Below, one piece after another: positions 21,670-29,448 of a stretch of 34,130 nt of DNA (its first letter is position 1; every line of letters starts with the position of its first letter). The notes below the pieces were generated by a model. That model was not told where the DNA came from. It searched no databases and saw only the letters and a list, made by a program, of their open reading frames with translations. The translations under genes and the position numbers were made by a program. Source of the DNA: JAKAFX01 sp049965715 (GTDB taxonomy: Archaea > Thermoplasmatota > Thermoplasmata > Thermoplasmatales > Thermoplasmataceae). The stretch is taken from assembly GCA_049965715.1 (NCBI GenBank), contig JBMFWA010000015.1:1-34130 (forward strand). The letters run 5' to 3'.

Positions 21670-22740
21670 ATGCCTTCAAGAATGATAAACAGGACGCTTG
21701 CTGAAGAGGTTAAGAAACTGATGCCTGAGACGCTAAGATCAGGACAGAATGAGATGCCAGTATCTGTATGGAAAGAACTGGATCGACTGAATGGCCACAG
21801 GGACAAAACTGCTGTCGCTATATTCAGGACAACGGGCTGCTCATGGTACAATTTCTCGTCATGCAGCATGTGCGGGTACTTCAACGACGTTTCCCGGACT
21901 GTAGACACTTCAGATCTGAAAAAACAGATCGATTATGTCTCAGATCAGATTGGCGACATAAGGAATATCAAGATATTCACATCCGGAAGTTTCCTTGATC
22001 CCAGGGAAATTCCAATAGAGGTAAGAGAATATTTCCTGGAGGTTATAGGAAGCAGAATGGACAGGATTCTCATAGAGTCCAGGACAGAATATCTGACTGA
22101 AACGAATCTCTCAGATGTGGCCCGGTATGCGGACAGAATCAGGATCGCAATCGGCGTTGAAAGCACCAATGACATGATCATCAGGGACTCCGTAAACAAG
22201 GGAACGAGCTATTCAAAATTTCTGGAGAGTGCCAGAACTGTTAAAAAACTTGGGTTTGAAATAAGATCCTATCTGCTGTTGAAGCCGCCCTTCATTTCTG
22301 AAATAGAGGCAATAAAGGATACTGTGCGGTCGGTCGAAATGGTCTCAAAATATTCTGATGATGTCTCAATAAACCCCATGAACGTCCAGAGAAACACCTA
22401 TGTTGAATATCTCTGGAAAAGGGGATTATACAGGCCGCCCAGACTCTGGAGCCTAGCTGATGCTCTGATCCAGTCGGAGGGTCATGGGACGGAGGTCGTG
22501 TCATACCCGACAGGGGGCAACAGGGAAAGAGGCGTACACAACGATTCGAGCGATCCTAAACTCCTGGACCTTATCGTGGAGGCATCGCTGGATCAGGATT
22601 TCTCAAAATTGAGAAGTTATATGGCTGACAGCGCTACTGAGGACTATCATGCCAAACTTGCCCTTGAGGAGTCACAGCCTTACCAGTGTGATTATGACAG
22701 ACTTGTTGACAGAATCACGTCTGCGTCATTTTATATTTGA
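21670..22740 (+). CDS. Archaeosine biosynthesis radical SAM protein RaSEA
   Basis: A 356-residue radical SAM protein that, with ArcS, forms archaeosine synthase. It converts the lysine adduct of preQ0 at position 15 of archaeal tRNAs to archaeosine. The iron-sulfur cysteines are in GCSWYNFSSCSMCGY (Cys57, Cys65, Cys68), a C-x7-C-x2-C spacing typical of RaSEA and not the standard C-x3-C-x2-C. Other family stretches are KIFTSGSFLDPREIP, RILIESRTEYL, IGVESTND and SYLLLKPPFISEIEAI. The ATG follows GCAGGGA and lies about 20 nt after a TATA-like CAATATTTT. ArcS is not in the window; thiL follows. Confidence 0.93.
   Translation: MPSRMINRTLAEEVKKLMPETLRSGQNEMPVSVWKELDRLNGHRDKTAVAIFRTTGCSWYNFSSCSMCGYFNDVSRTVDTSDLKKQIDYVSDQIGDIRNIKIFTSGSFLDPREIPIEVREYFLEVIGSRMDRILIESRTEYLTETNLSDVARYADRIRIAIGVESTNDMIIRDSVNKGTSYSKFLESARTVKKLGFEIRSYLLLKPPFISEIEAIKDTVRSVEMVSKYSDDVSINPMNVQRNTYVEYLWKRGLYRPPRLWSLADALIQSEGHGTEVVSYPTGGNRERGVHNDSSDPKLLDLIVEASLDQDFSKLRSYMADSATEDYHAKLALEESQPYQCDYDRLVDRITSASFYI
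22729..22739 (+). promoter_or_regulatory. TATA-like promoter of thiL
   Basis: TTTTATATTTG spans the end of the RaSEA gene about 25 nt before GTG 22759. It supports that start and a leaderless transcript. Confidence 0.45.
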
Positions 22741-22758
22741 TAATAGCATTTCAATGGT

Positions 22759-23745
22759 GTGGCAATTAAACTGGGCGATCTGGGCGAAAGGGAAATCATA
22801 AACAATATCTTCAAGATAGGTTCGATTAAACAGGAAAAGGATGATTGCGCAATTTTACCGATCGGTGAGGAATCCCTGTTACTTTCCACCGACATAGTGA
22901 GTGACGAAACCAACATCCCAAAAGGTTCCACGGGGGATCAGATAGGCAGGTTTTTTGCATCAGTTAATCTCAGCGACATCGCTGCGATGGCAGGCATCCC
23001 AATCGGATTCCTTTCTTCCATATCGATCGATCCTTCCCTGGACTGGGACCTTCTGAGGGACATTGAAACCGGAATGCACCATGTTCTCCATTCCTTTGAT
23101 ACGGAGCTGCTTGGGGGCGATCTGAAGGAGGGCAAAGGTATGACACTTTCCGGAACCATAATAGGAAAGCAGAAAAACGAGAAGATAAGAAAACGATCTG
23201 ATATCAGAAAGGATCAGATCATCGGTGTTACCAATTCTCTTGGCAGGGCTGCTTCCGGCTACGTATTTTACAAATCGGGATACAATGCAGCCAGCGGTAT
23301 AGAAATGATGATGGGTATTACCCCAAGGGTGAAAGAAGCGCAGATCATGACGGAATCCGGAGCCAGGTTCCTCACAGATTTATCTGATGGGCTTAATTCT
23401 GCCCTTTATCAATTGAAATCTGATTTCGGCCTTGCAGGGAAAATCGTGGAACACGACATCCCAATCCATGAATCCGTCAGCAAAGCTTCAGAAATATCCG
23501 GAGCCTCAAATGTCGATATTGCGACCTCATACGGAGGCGACTATGAACTTCTCTTCACTGTTGATAATGAGAACTTTCGTGATTTTGCCTCATCCATGGA
23601 GTCGAACAGGATCAGTGTGTCATTCATAGGGCAGGTCTGGGATGAGAAAAATATAATATTTGACGGAAGAACGTGGCGGCCAATTGTTGGAAAGGGATAC
23701 GAGCATTTTACACGGATGCCACCCATAGGCAGCATCAGATCCTGA
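22759..23745 (+). CDS. thiL: Thiamine-monophosphate kinase
   Basis: Phosphorylates thiamine monophosphate to the active cofactor thiamine diphosphate. The 328 residues show the PurM/ThiL fold signatures: DDCAILPIG, LLLSTDIVSDETNIP, ASVNLSDIAAMAGIP, LLGGDLKEG, FLTDLSDGL and SYGGDYELLFTV. Asp-rich magnesium and ATP sites are intact. The start is GTG, 19 nt after the RaSEA stop codon. ATG 22754 is in another frame. Confidence 0.95.
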   Translation: MAIKLGDLGEREIINNIFKIGSIKQEKDDCAILPIGEESLLLSTDIVSDETNIPKGSTGDQIGRFFASVNLSDIAAMAGIPIGFLSSISIDPSLDWDLLRDIETGMHHVLHSFDTELLGGDLKEGKGMTLSGTIIGKQKNEKIRKRSDIRKDQIIGVTNSLGRAASGYVFYKSGYNAASGIEMMMGITPRVKEAQIMTESGARFLTDLSDGLNSALYQLKSDFGLAGKIVEHDIPIHESVSKASEISGASNVDIATSYGGDYELLFTVDNENFRDFASSMESNRISVSFIGQVWDEKNIIFDGRTWRPIVGKGYEHFTRMPPIGSIRS

Positions 23746-23824
23746 GACCGGGAAAGAAACTGCTGCCAGGAATGCGCTTTTCTTCCCTGTACGATGTTTC
23801 ATCTGCCCGGTAATATTTCAAAAA

Positions 23825-23835
23825 TCTAAATATTG
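23825..23835 (+). promoter_or_regulatory. TATA-like promoter of ileS
   Basis: TCTAAATATTG is about 30 nt before the ATG at 23860. Confidence 0.45.
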
Positions 23836-23859
23836 GAGATAACATTAACCCAGGTTTAA

Positions 23860-26800
23860 ATGCATGATACTAAATACGAACTGGTCGATGTGAATATTTC
23901 CATGGCGAAACTGAACCGGGAGGTTTCGGAACAGTGGAAATCGAAAAACATTAACAGCAGAATAATGAACCTCAACAGCAATGGGAAGCGATTTGTTTTT
24001 CTCGAGGGCCCGCCAACCGCAAACGGAAGGCCGCACATCGGACATGCAATGACCAGGACAATGAAGGACGTATTCCTAAGATACAAGACAATGCAGGGGT
24101 TCAGGGTTGATCGAAGAACCGGAGGATGGGATTGCCATGGACTTCCTGTTGAAATCGAGGCGGAGAAGCACTTCGGGATAAAGTCCAAGAAAGAAATTGA
24201 GGCAATGGGCATCGAGAAATTCAACAACTACTGCAGGGAGAGCGTTTTCAGATACATTGACGACTGGATGGAAATGGACACACTTATCGGATTTTCTGTT
24301 GATCATAAGAATGCATATGTAACAATGAAACCGGAATACATTGAAAGCGAGTGGTGGGCCATGAAGCTTCTCTTTGACAGGAAGCTTCTGGAGAAGGATT
24401 ACAAGATTGTTCCATACTGCCCGAGATGCGGCACCTCGCTCAGTTCCCATGAGGTTGCACAGGGCTACGAGGAAGTCAAGGACCCTTCGGTGTACGTCAA
24501 ATTCAGGATTAGGGGATTCAACACAAGATACCTGCTTGCATGGACCACAACTCCCTGGACGCTGCCTTCAAATGAGTTTCTTGCGGTCAATCCTGATTTC
24601 ACCTATGTGCTTGTCAGGCACGGGAATGAGGAGTTTTATCTGTTGAAGGAGAAGGTCGCCGAGATCTTCCAGTCTGATTACGAACTGCTGAATGAGATGA
24701 AAGGAACCGACCTGATCGGAACACAGTATGATCAGATCATTCCAATCCTTAAGCCTCCATCTGGCACACTTCGGGTTGTGCCGGGTGATTTCGTTGGCAG
24801 GGAAGACGGAACGGGAATCGTACATGTGGCGCCTGCCTTTGGTGCCGACGACTTCGATGTGGGAAAGAGGGAACACGTTGAGATGCTAAACCCCGTCGAT
24901 CTTTCTGGAAAATTTGCGTCTCCTGACATGCCATGGAACGGACTGTTCGTTAAGGATGCCGACAGGGAGATACTGAAATATCTGAAAGATCATGGACTGC
25001 TTTTCAGGAGCACAAAAATAGAGCATACATATCCCTTCTGCTACAGGTGCAAGTCTCCTCTTCTGTACTATCCCCTGGACACCTGGTTCATAAGGGTTTC
25101 AAGATTCAGGAAGGAGTTGGGCGAGAACAACCAGAGGATAAACTGGTTCCCCGATAATCTCAAGAATGGCAGGTTCGGTAACTTTCTTGAGGAGGCGAAA
25201 GACTGGTCGCTCAGCAGGAACAGGTACTGGGGAACGCCCCTTCCAGTCTGGACCTGTGCAAACGGGCACAGCCGTGCAATAGGAAGTTTCTCTGAAATAG
25301 AGAAGGAGACGGGCGTAAAAATAACCGATCCCCATGTCCCTTACGTGGACAGGGTAATCCTGAAATGCCCGGAATGTGGTCAGGATATGAGAAGGGAGCC
25401 CTATGTGATAGACACATGGTTTGATTCCGGGAGCGCGACATATGCCGCAATGCGATATCCGTTCTCCACAGATTTCGATCCGGAAAGAGATATTCCGGTT
25501 GATTTCATAAGCGAGGCAATCGATCAGACAAGAGGCTGGTACTATGTCCTTCATGTCATATCCTCTCTGATCTTCGGGAAGAATGCGTACTCAAACGTCC
25601 TGACAATAGAGTTTGTACTGGACGACAAGGGAAGAAAGATGAGTAAAAGCCAGGGAAATTCAGTGCTTGCGACTGATATGCTCAAGGAAATCGGTGCCGA
25701 TCCGCTCCGTATCTTTTTCCTTACAGGTATCCCATGGAAGACCAGAAACCTGGATAAAAAAGTTATAGGCGAAATATCACGGCGATCACTTTACACATTG
25801 CTCAACGTCTATTCCTTCTTCGGTTCAAACGCAAACCTTGACTCATTCACCTTCCATGGAACATCAAAACCGGATAACATAATGGATCGATACCTTGCAT
25901 CGAGACTGAACACCACAATCACAAGGGTCAGGAATCATATGGATTCATATATGCCCCATCTGGCTTACAGGGAGATCGAAACCCTGATCGATGAACTTTC
26001 CAACTTTTACCTCAGGCTCTCCAGGGAACGTTTCTGGTCTGGGGGTGGCAGGGAAAAGGAAGTTTCGTACAGTACGGTATATTCCTCTCTCATGAACATC
26101 GTGAAAATGCTCGCTCCCATGGCCCCATTCTTTTCAGACTATCTGTACACCAGACTCAATGGGCCTGAGGAGAGCGTGCATCTTGAAAGATATCCCGAAC
26201 CGGACAGTGATCTGATCGACCCCGATCTCGAGAAGCAGATGGCAGTCGCGTATTCTGTCATTGAAACAGCAAGGAGAATAAGACAGGCTGCGAGGATAAA
26301 AGGCAGACAGCCGGTTCAGGAGATACTGATATACTCCCAGGAAAATCTCAACCAGGAGATCATATCTTCCATAAGTGCAGAGCTCAATTCAAAGAAGATT
26401 TCTCTGATTCCGGCTGATGAAAGACCGCTTGTCAGGTCGATCTCCGTCGTGAAGGAAAAGGCTGCACCCCTTGTAAGGTCAGAGATGCCGGCACTGCAGG
26501 AGTTCATATCACGTAACGATCCCGGTAAACTTATAGCTGATCTTGAGGCGAGCGGCTCACTGCTTTTTGGTGATAAACCCCTACCTTCGGAATGCTTCAT
26601 CATAAAGGAAGTGCCTGCAGAGGGATATGCATACTCCAGGGATGAAAGAACCGGCGTCGAGCTGTTTGTCAACACACATATTGATCAGGATCTGGTTTAT
26701 GAGGGAATTTCAAGAGAAATAATTCGCAGAATACAGGTGATGAGGAAGGAAATGAACCTTAACTACGACGAACAGATCATGATTCTTCTCGACGGCTCTC

Positions 26801-26952
26801 CAAACGTGATTGAATCGCTCAACAGGTTCAGGGACCAGCTGACGCGGGAGACCCTGGCGAAAGAGATAAGGATCGGCTCCTATGCGGATCAGAGATCATG
26901 GGACATCGAGGGCGAGAAGCTCCTGTTGAAAATAGATCGAATCAAGAATTGA
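23860..26952 (+). CDS. ileS: Isoleucyl-tRNA synthetase
   Basis: A class I synthetase of 1030 residues that charges tRNA-Ile. The HIGH motif is PHIGH (58-62) after PTANGR, and KMSKS is at 593-597 (GRKMSKSQGN). The editing (CP1) domain carries the LAWTTTPWTLPSNEFLAV stretch, and the WDCHGLPVEIEAEKHFG and SRNRYWGTPLPVW signatures are clear. Cysteine pairs CPRCG, CYRCK and CPECG suggest zinc sites. Length and the long C-terminal anticodon and tail domain fit the archaeal/eukaryal type. The ATG lies about 30 nt after a TATA-like element. It is convergent with the UMP kinase gene across a 56-nt gap. Confidence 0.97.
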   Translation: MHDTKYELVDVNISMAKLNREVSEQWKSKNINSRIMNLNSNGKRFVFLEGPPTANGRPHIGHAMTRTMKDVFLRYKTMQGFRVDRRTGGWDCHGLPVEIEAEKHFGIKSKKEIEAMGIEKFNNYCRESVFRYIDDWMEMDTLIGFSVDHKNAYVTMKPEYIESEWWAMKLLFDRKLLEKDYKIVPYCPRCGTSLSSHEVAQGYEEVKDPSVYVKFRIRGFNTRYLLAWTTTPWTLPSNEFLAVNPDFTYVLVRHGNEEFYLLKEKVAEIFQSDYELLNEMKGTDLIGTQYDQIIPILKPPSGTLRVVPGDFVGREDGTGIVHVAPAFGADDFDVGKREHVEMLNPVDLSGKFASPDMPWNGLFVKDADREILKYLKDHGLLFRSTKIEHTYPFCYRCKSPLLYYPLDTWFIRVSRFRKELGENNQRINWFPDNLKNGRFGNFLEEAKDWSLSRNRYWGTPLPVWTCANGHSRAIGSFSEIEKETGVKITDPHVPYVDRVILKCPECGQDMRREPYVIDTWFDSGSATYAAMRYPFSTDFDPERDIPVDFISEAIDQTRGWYYVLHVISSLIFGKNAYSNVLTIEFVLDDKGRKMSKSQGNSVLATDMLKEIGADPLRIFFLTGIPWKTRNLDKKVIGEISRRSLYTLLNVYSFFGSNANLDSFTFHGTSKPDNIMDRYLASRLNTTITRVRNHMDSYMPHLAYREIETLIDELSNFYLRLSRERFWSGGGREKEVSYSTVYSSLMNIVKMLAPMAPFFSDYLYTRLNGPEESVHLERYPEPDSDLIDPDLEKQMAVAYSVIETARRIRQAARIKGRQPVQEILIYSQENLNQEIISSISAELNSKKISLIPADERPLVRSISVVKEKAAPLVRSEMPALQEFISRNDPGKLIADLEASGSLLFGDKPLPSECFIIKEVPAEGYAYSRDERTGVELFVNTHIDQDLVYEGISREIIRRIQVMRKEMNLNYDEQIMILLDGSPNVIESLNRFRDQLTRETLAKEIRIGSYADQRSWDIEGEKLLLKIDRIKN

Positions 26953-27008
26953 TGTGATCAGGGTACCTGTTCTTCACGGACAGTTCAGAATGGAGAGGAC
27001 TTGAATAT

Positions 27009-27686
27009 TCAACCTATTACTGTTCCGTCTGTGGTCTCGTGTTTGAGTATTGATTCATATTCAGGCAGGATCCTGCCGTTTATCACAAAGACCTTGATCT
27101 TCGATCGCATGGCAATATTCAGTGATGTGATGTCCATGAACACATTGGGTCCTGCACCTGTTGAACTCCTGCTTGAAAGTGATATGGCGTCCGCATAGCT
27201 TATGCTGGCTATCTTCTTTGCGTCCGGGTGTTTCTTCGGGTCCATGTCGTAGACACCGTCCACTGAGGTACCGTTTATTAGAATCTTGCAGTTTGTCCTT
27301 TCTGCAAGAAGTGCCGCGACCGTATCGGTCGTGTGTCCGGGCTCGGTACCACCCATGACAACAAACCTGTATATCTGCATCAGTTCGGCAGCCTCATTGA
27401 CTGTCTCCGGTATCTTTGTATTTGAATTTTCAAAAAACGATGCAATGGAAAGTGCGTTCATCCTGGTGGCATTGATGCCGATCTCGTCAAGGATATTCTC
27501 ATTAATCCCGAACTCCCTGAGCTTCTCGATGTAGGATCTTGCAAGTTTGCCACCGCCGACAACGATGCCAAGATGGTCAAAATCATCCATGGACTGGAGT
27601 TTCCTGCTCAGGGAAAGGATAAGTTCGAAGTCAAGTGGATCGCCTGAAATTATGGAACCACCAAGTGAGATGACTGCGGTCTTCAT
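27009..27686 (-). CDS. pyrH: UMP kinase (archaeal type)
   Basis: Phosphorylates UMP to UDP in pyrimidine synthesis, and belongs to the amino-acid-kinase fold. The 225-residue protein has VISLGGSIIS at the N-terminus, IVVGGGKLARSYI, GINATRMNALSIASF, MGGTEPGHTTDTVAALLAE and INGTSVDGVYDMDPKKHPDAK. Its length equals the archaeal Pyrococcus enzyme. The frame is open to 27857, but ATG 27686 places MKTAVISLGGS correctly, and a TATA-like AGATAAAAAGT region lies about 27 nt upstream. The upstream extension has no homology. Confidence 0.95.
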   Translation of the reverse strand: MKTAVISLGGSIISGDPLDFELILSLSRKLQSMDDFDHLGIVVGGGKLARSYIEKLREFGINENILDEIGINATRMNALSIASFFENSNTKIPETVNEAAELMQIYRFVVMGGTEPGHTTDTVAALLAERTNCKILINGTSVDGVYDMDPKKHPDAKKIASISYADAISLSSRSSTGAGPNVFMDITSLNIAMRSKIKVFVINGRILPEYESILKHETTDGTVIG

Positions 27687-27707
27687 GCTGGTGAGAACAC
27701 GGTAACA

Positions 27708-27718
27708 GATAAAAAGTA
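27708..27718 (-). promoter_or_regulatory. TATA-like promoter of UMP kinase gene
   Basis: The minus-strand TACTTTTTATCT lies about 27 nt before ATG 27686. Confidence 0.45.
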
Positions 27719-27844
27719 AGCGATTCCTCACCCTGCCTGGTGCACTGATCAGATTGCCAGTCCGGACAGGGGAGAATAACTGGATTCCCCATATCCTGAC
27801 AAGATCTGTGAGAAAAAAATGGATTTTGGCAGGCTGTAGGATTA

Positions 27845-27856
27845 GCATTATATACA
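27845..27856 (+). promoter_or_regulatory. TATA-like promoter of the aRF1 gene
   Basis: GCATTATATACA is about 27 nt before ATG 27877. It supports this ATG over a much longer upstream open frame. Confidence 0.5.
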
Positions 27857-27876
27857 TTCATAAACTTTCTATTGAA

Positions 27877-29121
27877 ATGTCCGATGGCGATCTACAGATC
27901 AGGAAGTACGAGTTCAAAAGGGCGATCCAGGAAATTGCAGAACAGAAGGGCAGAGGCACAGAACTGATCTCGCTCTACATTCCGCCGGACAAGCAGATTT
28001 ACGATGTCATCCAGTATCTTAGAGAGGAATACTCCACATCGTCAAACATAAAGTCCAAGTCAACGAGAAAGAATGTTCTTGCTGCAATTGAATCCATAAT
28101 GTCGCGACTGAAGTACTATAAGTCTCCGCCTGAGCATGGTCTTGTTTTCTTCGTCGGGCACGTGGCCACGAGAGGCGACCAGACTGAGATGTTCACAAAG
28201 ATCATTGAACCGCCTGATCCAATTCAGACGTTCATGTATAAATGCGATTCCGTCTTCCATCTTGAGCAGCTCAAGGTACAGCTGGAGAACAAAGAGATTT
28301 ATGGCCTCATTGTGATCGACAGAAAAGAGGCCACCATCGGTTTCCTCAATGGAACGAGCATCGAGGTTGTCTCAAACGAGCAGTCTCTTGTGCCCAGCAA
28401 GCACCATCAAGGAGGGCAGTCATCCCGACGATACGAGAGGCTCATTGAAATCGCTGCGCATGAATTCTTCAAGAAGATCGGAGAGATCGCAAACAATGCA
28501 TTCATGCCCAAAATCAGGGAGATGAAGGCAGTGTTCATCGGAGGGCCCGGTGCAACCAAAGAGTATTTCCTTGAGAAGGATTACCTCAGACCAGAGATAA
28601 AGAAGAAAATGGCTGATCCGTTCGACATAGGCTACACTGACGAGACCGGACTCAGGGAGCTCGTGGAGAAGGCTTCGGGGACCATAAAAGACATGCAGAT
28701 TTCCAGAGAGAAGGATCTGATGGATCGTTTTATGCTTGAAATAAGCAAGGTGAACGGAGGCCTTGGCATATATGGTGAGAGTGCAGTGGTCAAGGGACTT
28801 CAGGAGAAGAAGGTTGATCTAGTCCTGATCTCAGAAGGGCTTAACAAATACAGGCTGCTCTACAAGTGCCCTTCATGCGGAAATGAGGTAGAACTGCATA
28901 AGGAGAAGGATGAGCCTGTAAACTGTCCAAAGTGTTCCACGCCCATGATACTCCAGGAGAAGGAAGATCTTGTAGATTACCTCTTCAAGCTTGCAGAGGC
29001 ATCCGGTGCCAGAGTGGAACTCATTTCAGAGGAGAGCGAGGAGGGAAAGCTTCTGAAGAAAGCCTTTGGCGGTCTTGCCGCCATACTGAGATATGTTTCT
29101 GACTCTCCCGCAGTCAATTAA
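27877..29121 (+). CDS. prf1: Peptide chain release factor aRF1
   Basis: Recognises all three stop codons on the ribosome and triggers peptide release. The 414 residues contain NIKS (57-60) and the Y-x-C-x-x-x-F stop-codon pocket (YKCDSVF). GGQ is at 179-181 (HHQGGQSSRR). A C-terminal domain has CPSC and CPKC zinc-binding pairs. Motif positions match eukaryotic eRF1 (NIKS 61-64, GGQ 183-185) almost exactly. That confirms ATG 27877, MSDGDLQIRKYEF, as the start; the frame is open further up to 27754 without homology. It is divergent from the UMP kinase gene. Confidence 0.97.
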   Translation: MSDGDLQIRKYEFKRAIQEIAEQKGRGTELISLYIPPDKQIYDVIQYLREEYSTSSNIKSKSTRKNVLAAIESIMSRLKYYKSPPEHGLVFFVGHVATRGDQTEMFTKIIEPPDPIQTFMYKCDSVFHLEQLKVQLENKEIYGLIVIDRKEATIGFLNGTSIEVVSNEQSLVPSKHHQGGQSSRRYERLIEIAAHEFFKKIGEIANNAFMPKIREMKAVFIGGPGATKEYFLEKDYLRPEIKKKMADPFDIGYTDETGLRELVEKASGTIKDMQISREKDLMDRFMLEISKVNGGLGIYGESAVVKGLQEKKVDLVLISEGLNKYRLLYKCPSCGNEVELHKEKDEPVNCPKCSTPMILQEKEDLVDYLFKLAEASGARVELISEESEEGKLLKKAFGGLAAILRYVSDSPAVN

Positions 29122-29164
29122 CGGCCATAACAGATGCTGATAATTGCACGTGTCTGAAGAAATG

Positions 29165-29410
29165 TTATTTGATTGACGGATCAACAACCACGAAATCCTC
29201 CATGGAAGTTATATTTCTCAGAGAAACGGAATAGAATCCCTCTGCGTCCTTCTGGAACTCCCTCACGTTAATCTCCCTCAGCGGTTCCACAAGCACACTC
29301 ACTATCTGACCGCGATCAGTGTCAAATACAAAATCATGAACCTTCCCTATCATCTGTCCCGAAGTGGTGACAACATCCTTGGAGATCAGGTCAAACAGAT
29401 ATTTTTTCAT
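29165..29410 (-). CDS. PRC-barrel domain protein
   Basis: An 81-residue protein made of one PRC-barrel: DVVTTSGQMIGKVHDFVFD, then IVSVLVEP and a C-terminal LRNITSMEDFVVVD strand. Stand-alone archaeal PRC-barrel proteins are common. Some are linked to RNA processing and some, more recently, to archaeal cell division, but this copy cannot be assigned. It is downstream of and in the same direction as the VCP/VAT gene, 38 nt after its stop, but has its own TATA-like CTTTTAATAG element. Confidence 0.9.
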   Translation of the reverse strand: MKKYLFDLISKDVVTTSGQMIGKVHDFVFDTDRGQIVSVLVEPLREINVREFQKDAEGFYSVSLRNITSMEDFVVVDPSIK

Positions 29411-29428
29411 GAAAAAAGAATGTGAAGG

Positions 29429-29440
29429 AACTATTAAAAG
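29429..29440 (-). promoter_or_regulatory. TATA-like promoter of the PRC-barrel gene
   Basis: The minus-strand CTTTTAATAGTT lies about 25 nt before ATG 29410, within the short gap after the VCP/VAT gene. Confidence 0.45.
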
Positions 29441-29448
29441 TTCTCAGA

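Noticed and set aside
23747..23813. Inverted ACCGGG and CCCGGT around 55 nt
   Set aside because: The arms are only 6 bp with a long loop, and the inner complementarity is imperfect. It is not distinguishable from chance.
27687..27876. Long in-frame extensions of UMP kinase and aRF1 that overlap divergently
   Set aside because: Neither extension shows homology. Both conserved starts have TATA-like elements at the leaderless distance, so the overlap is an artefact of open frames.
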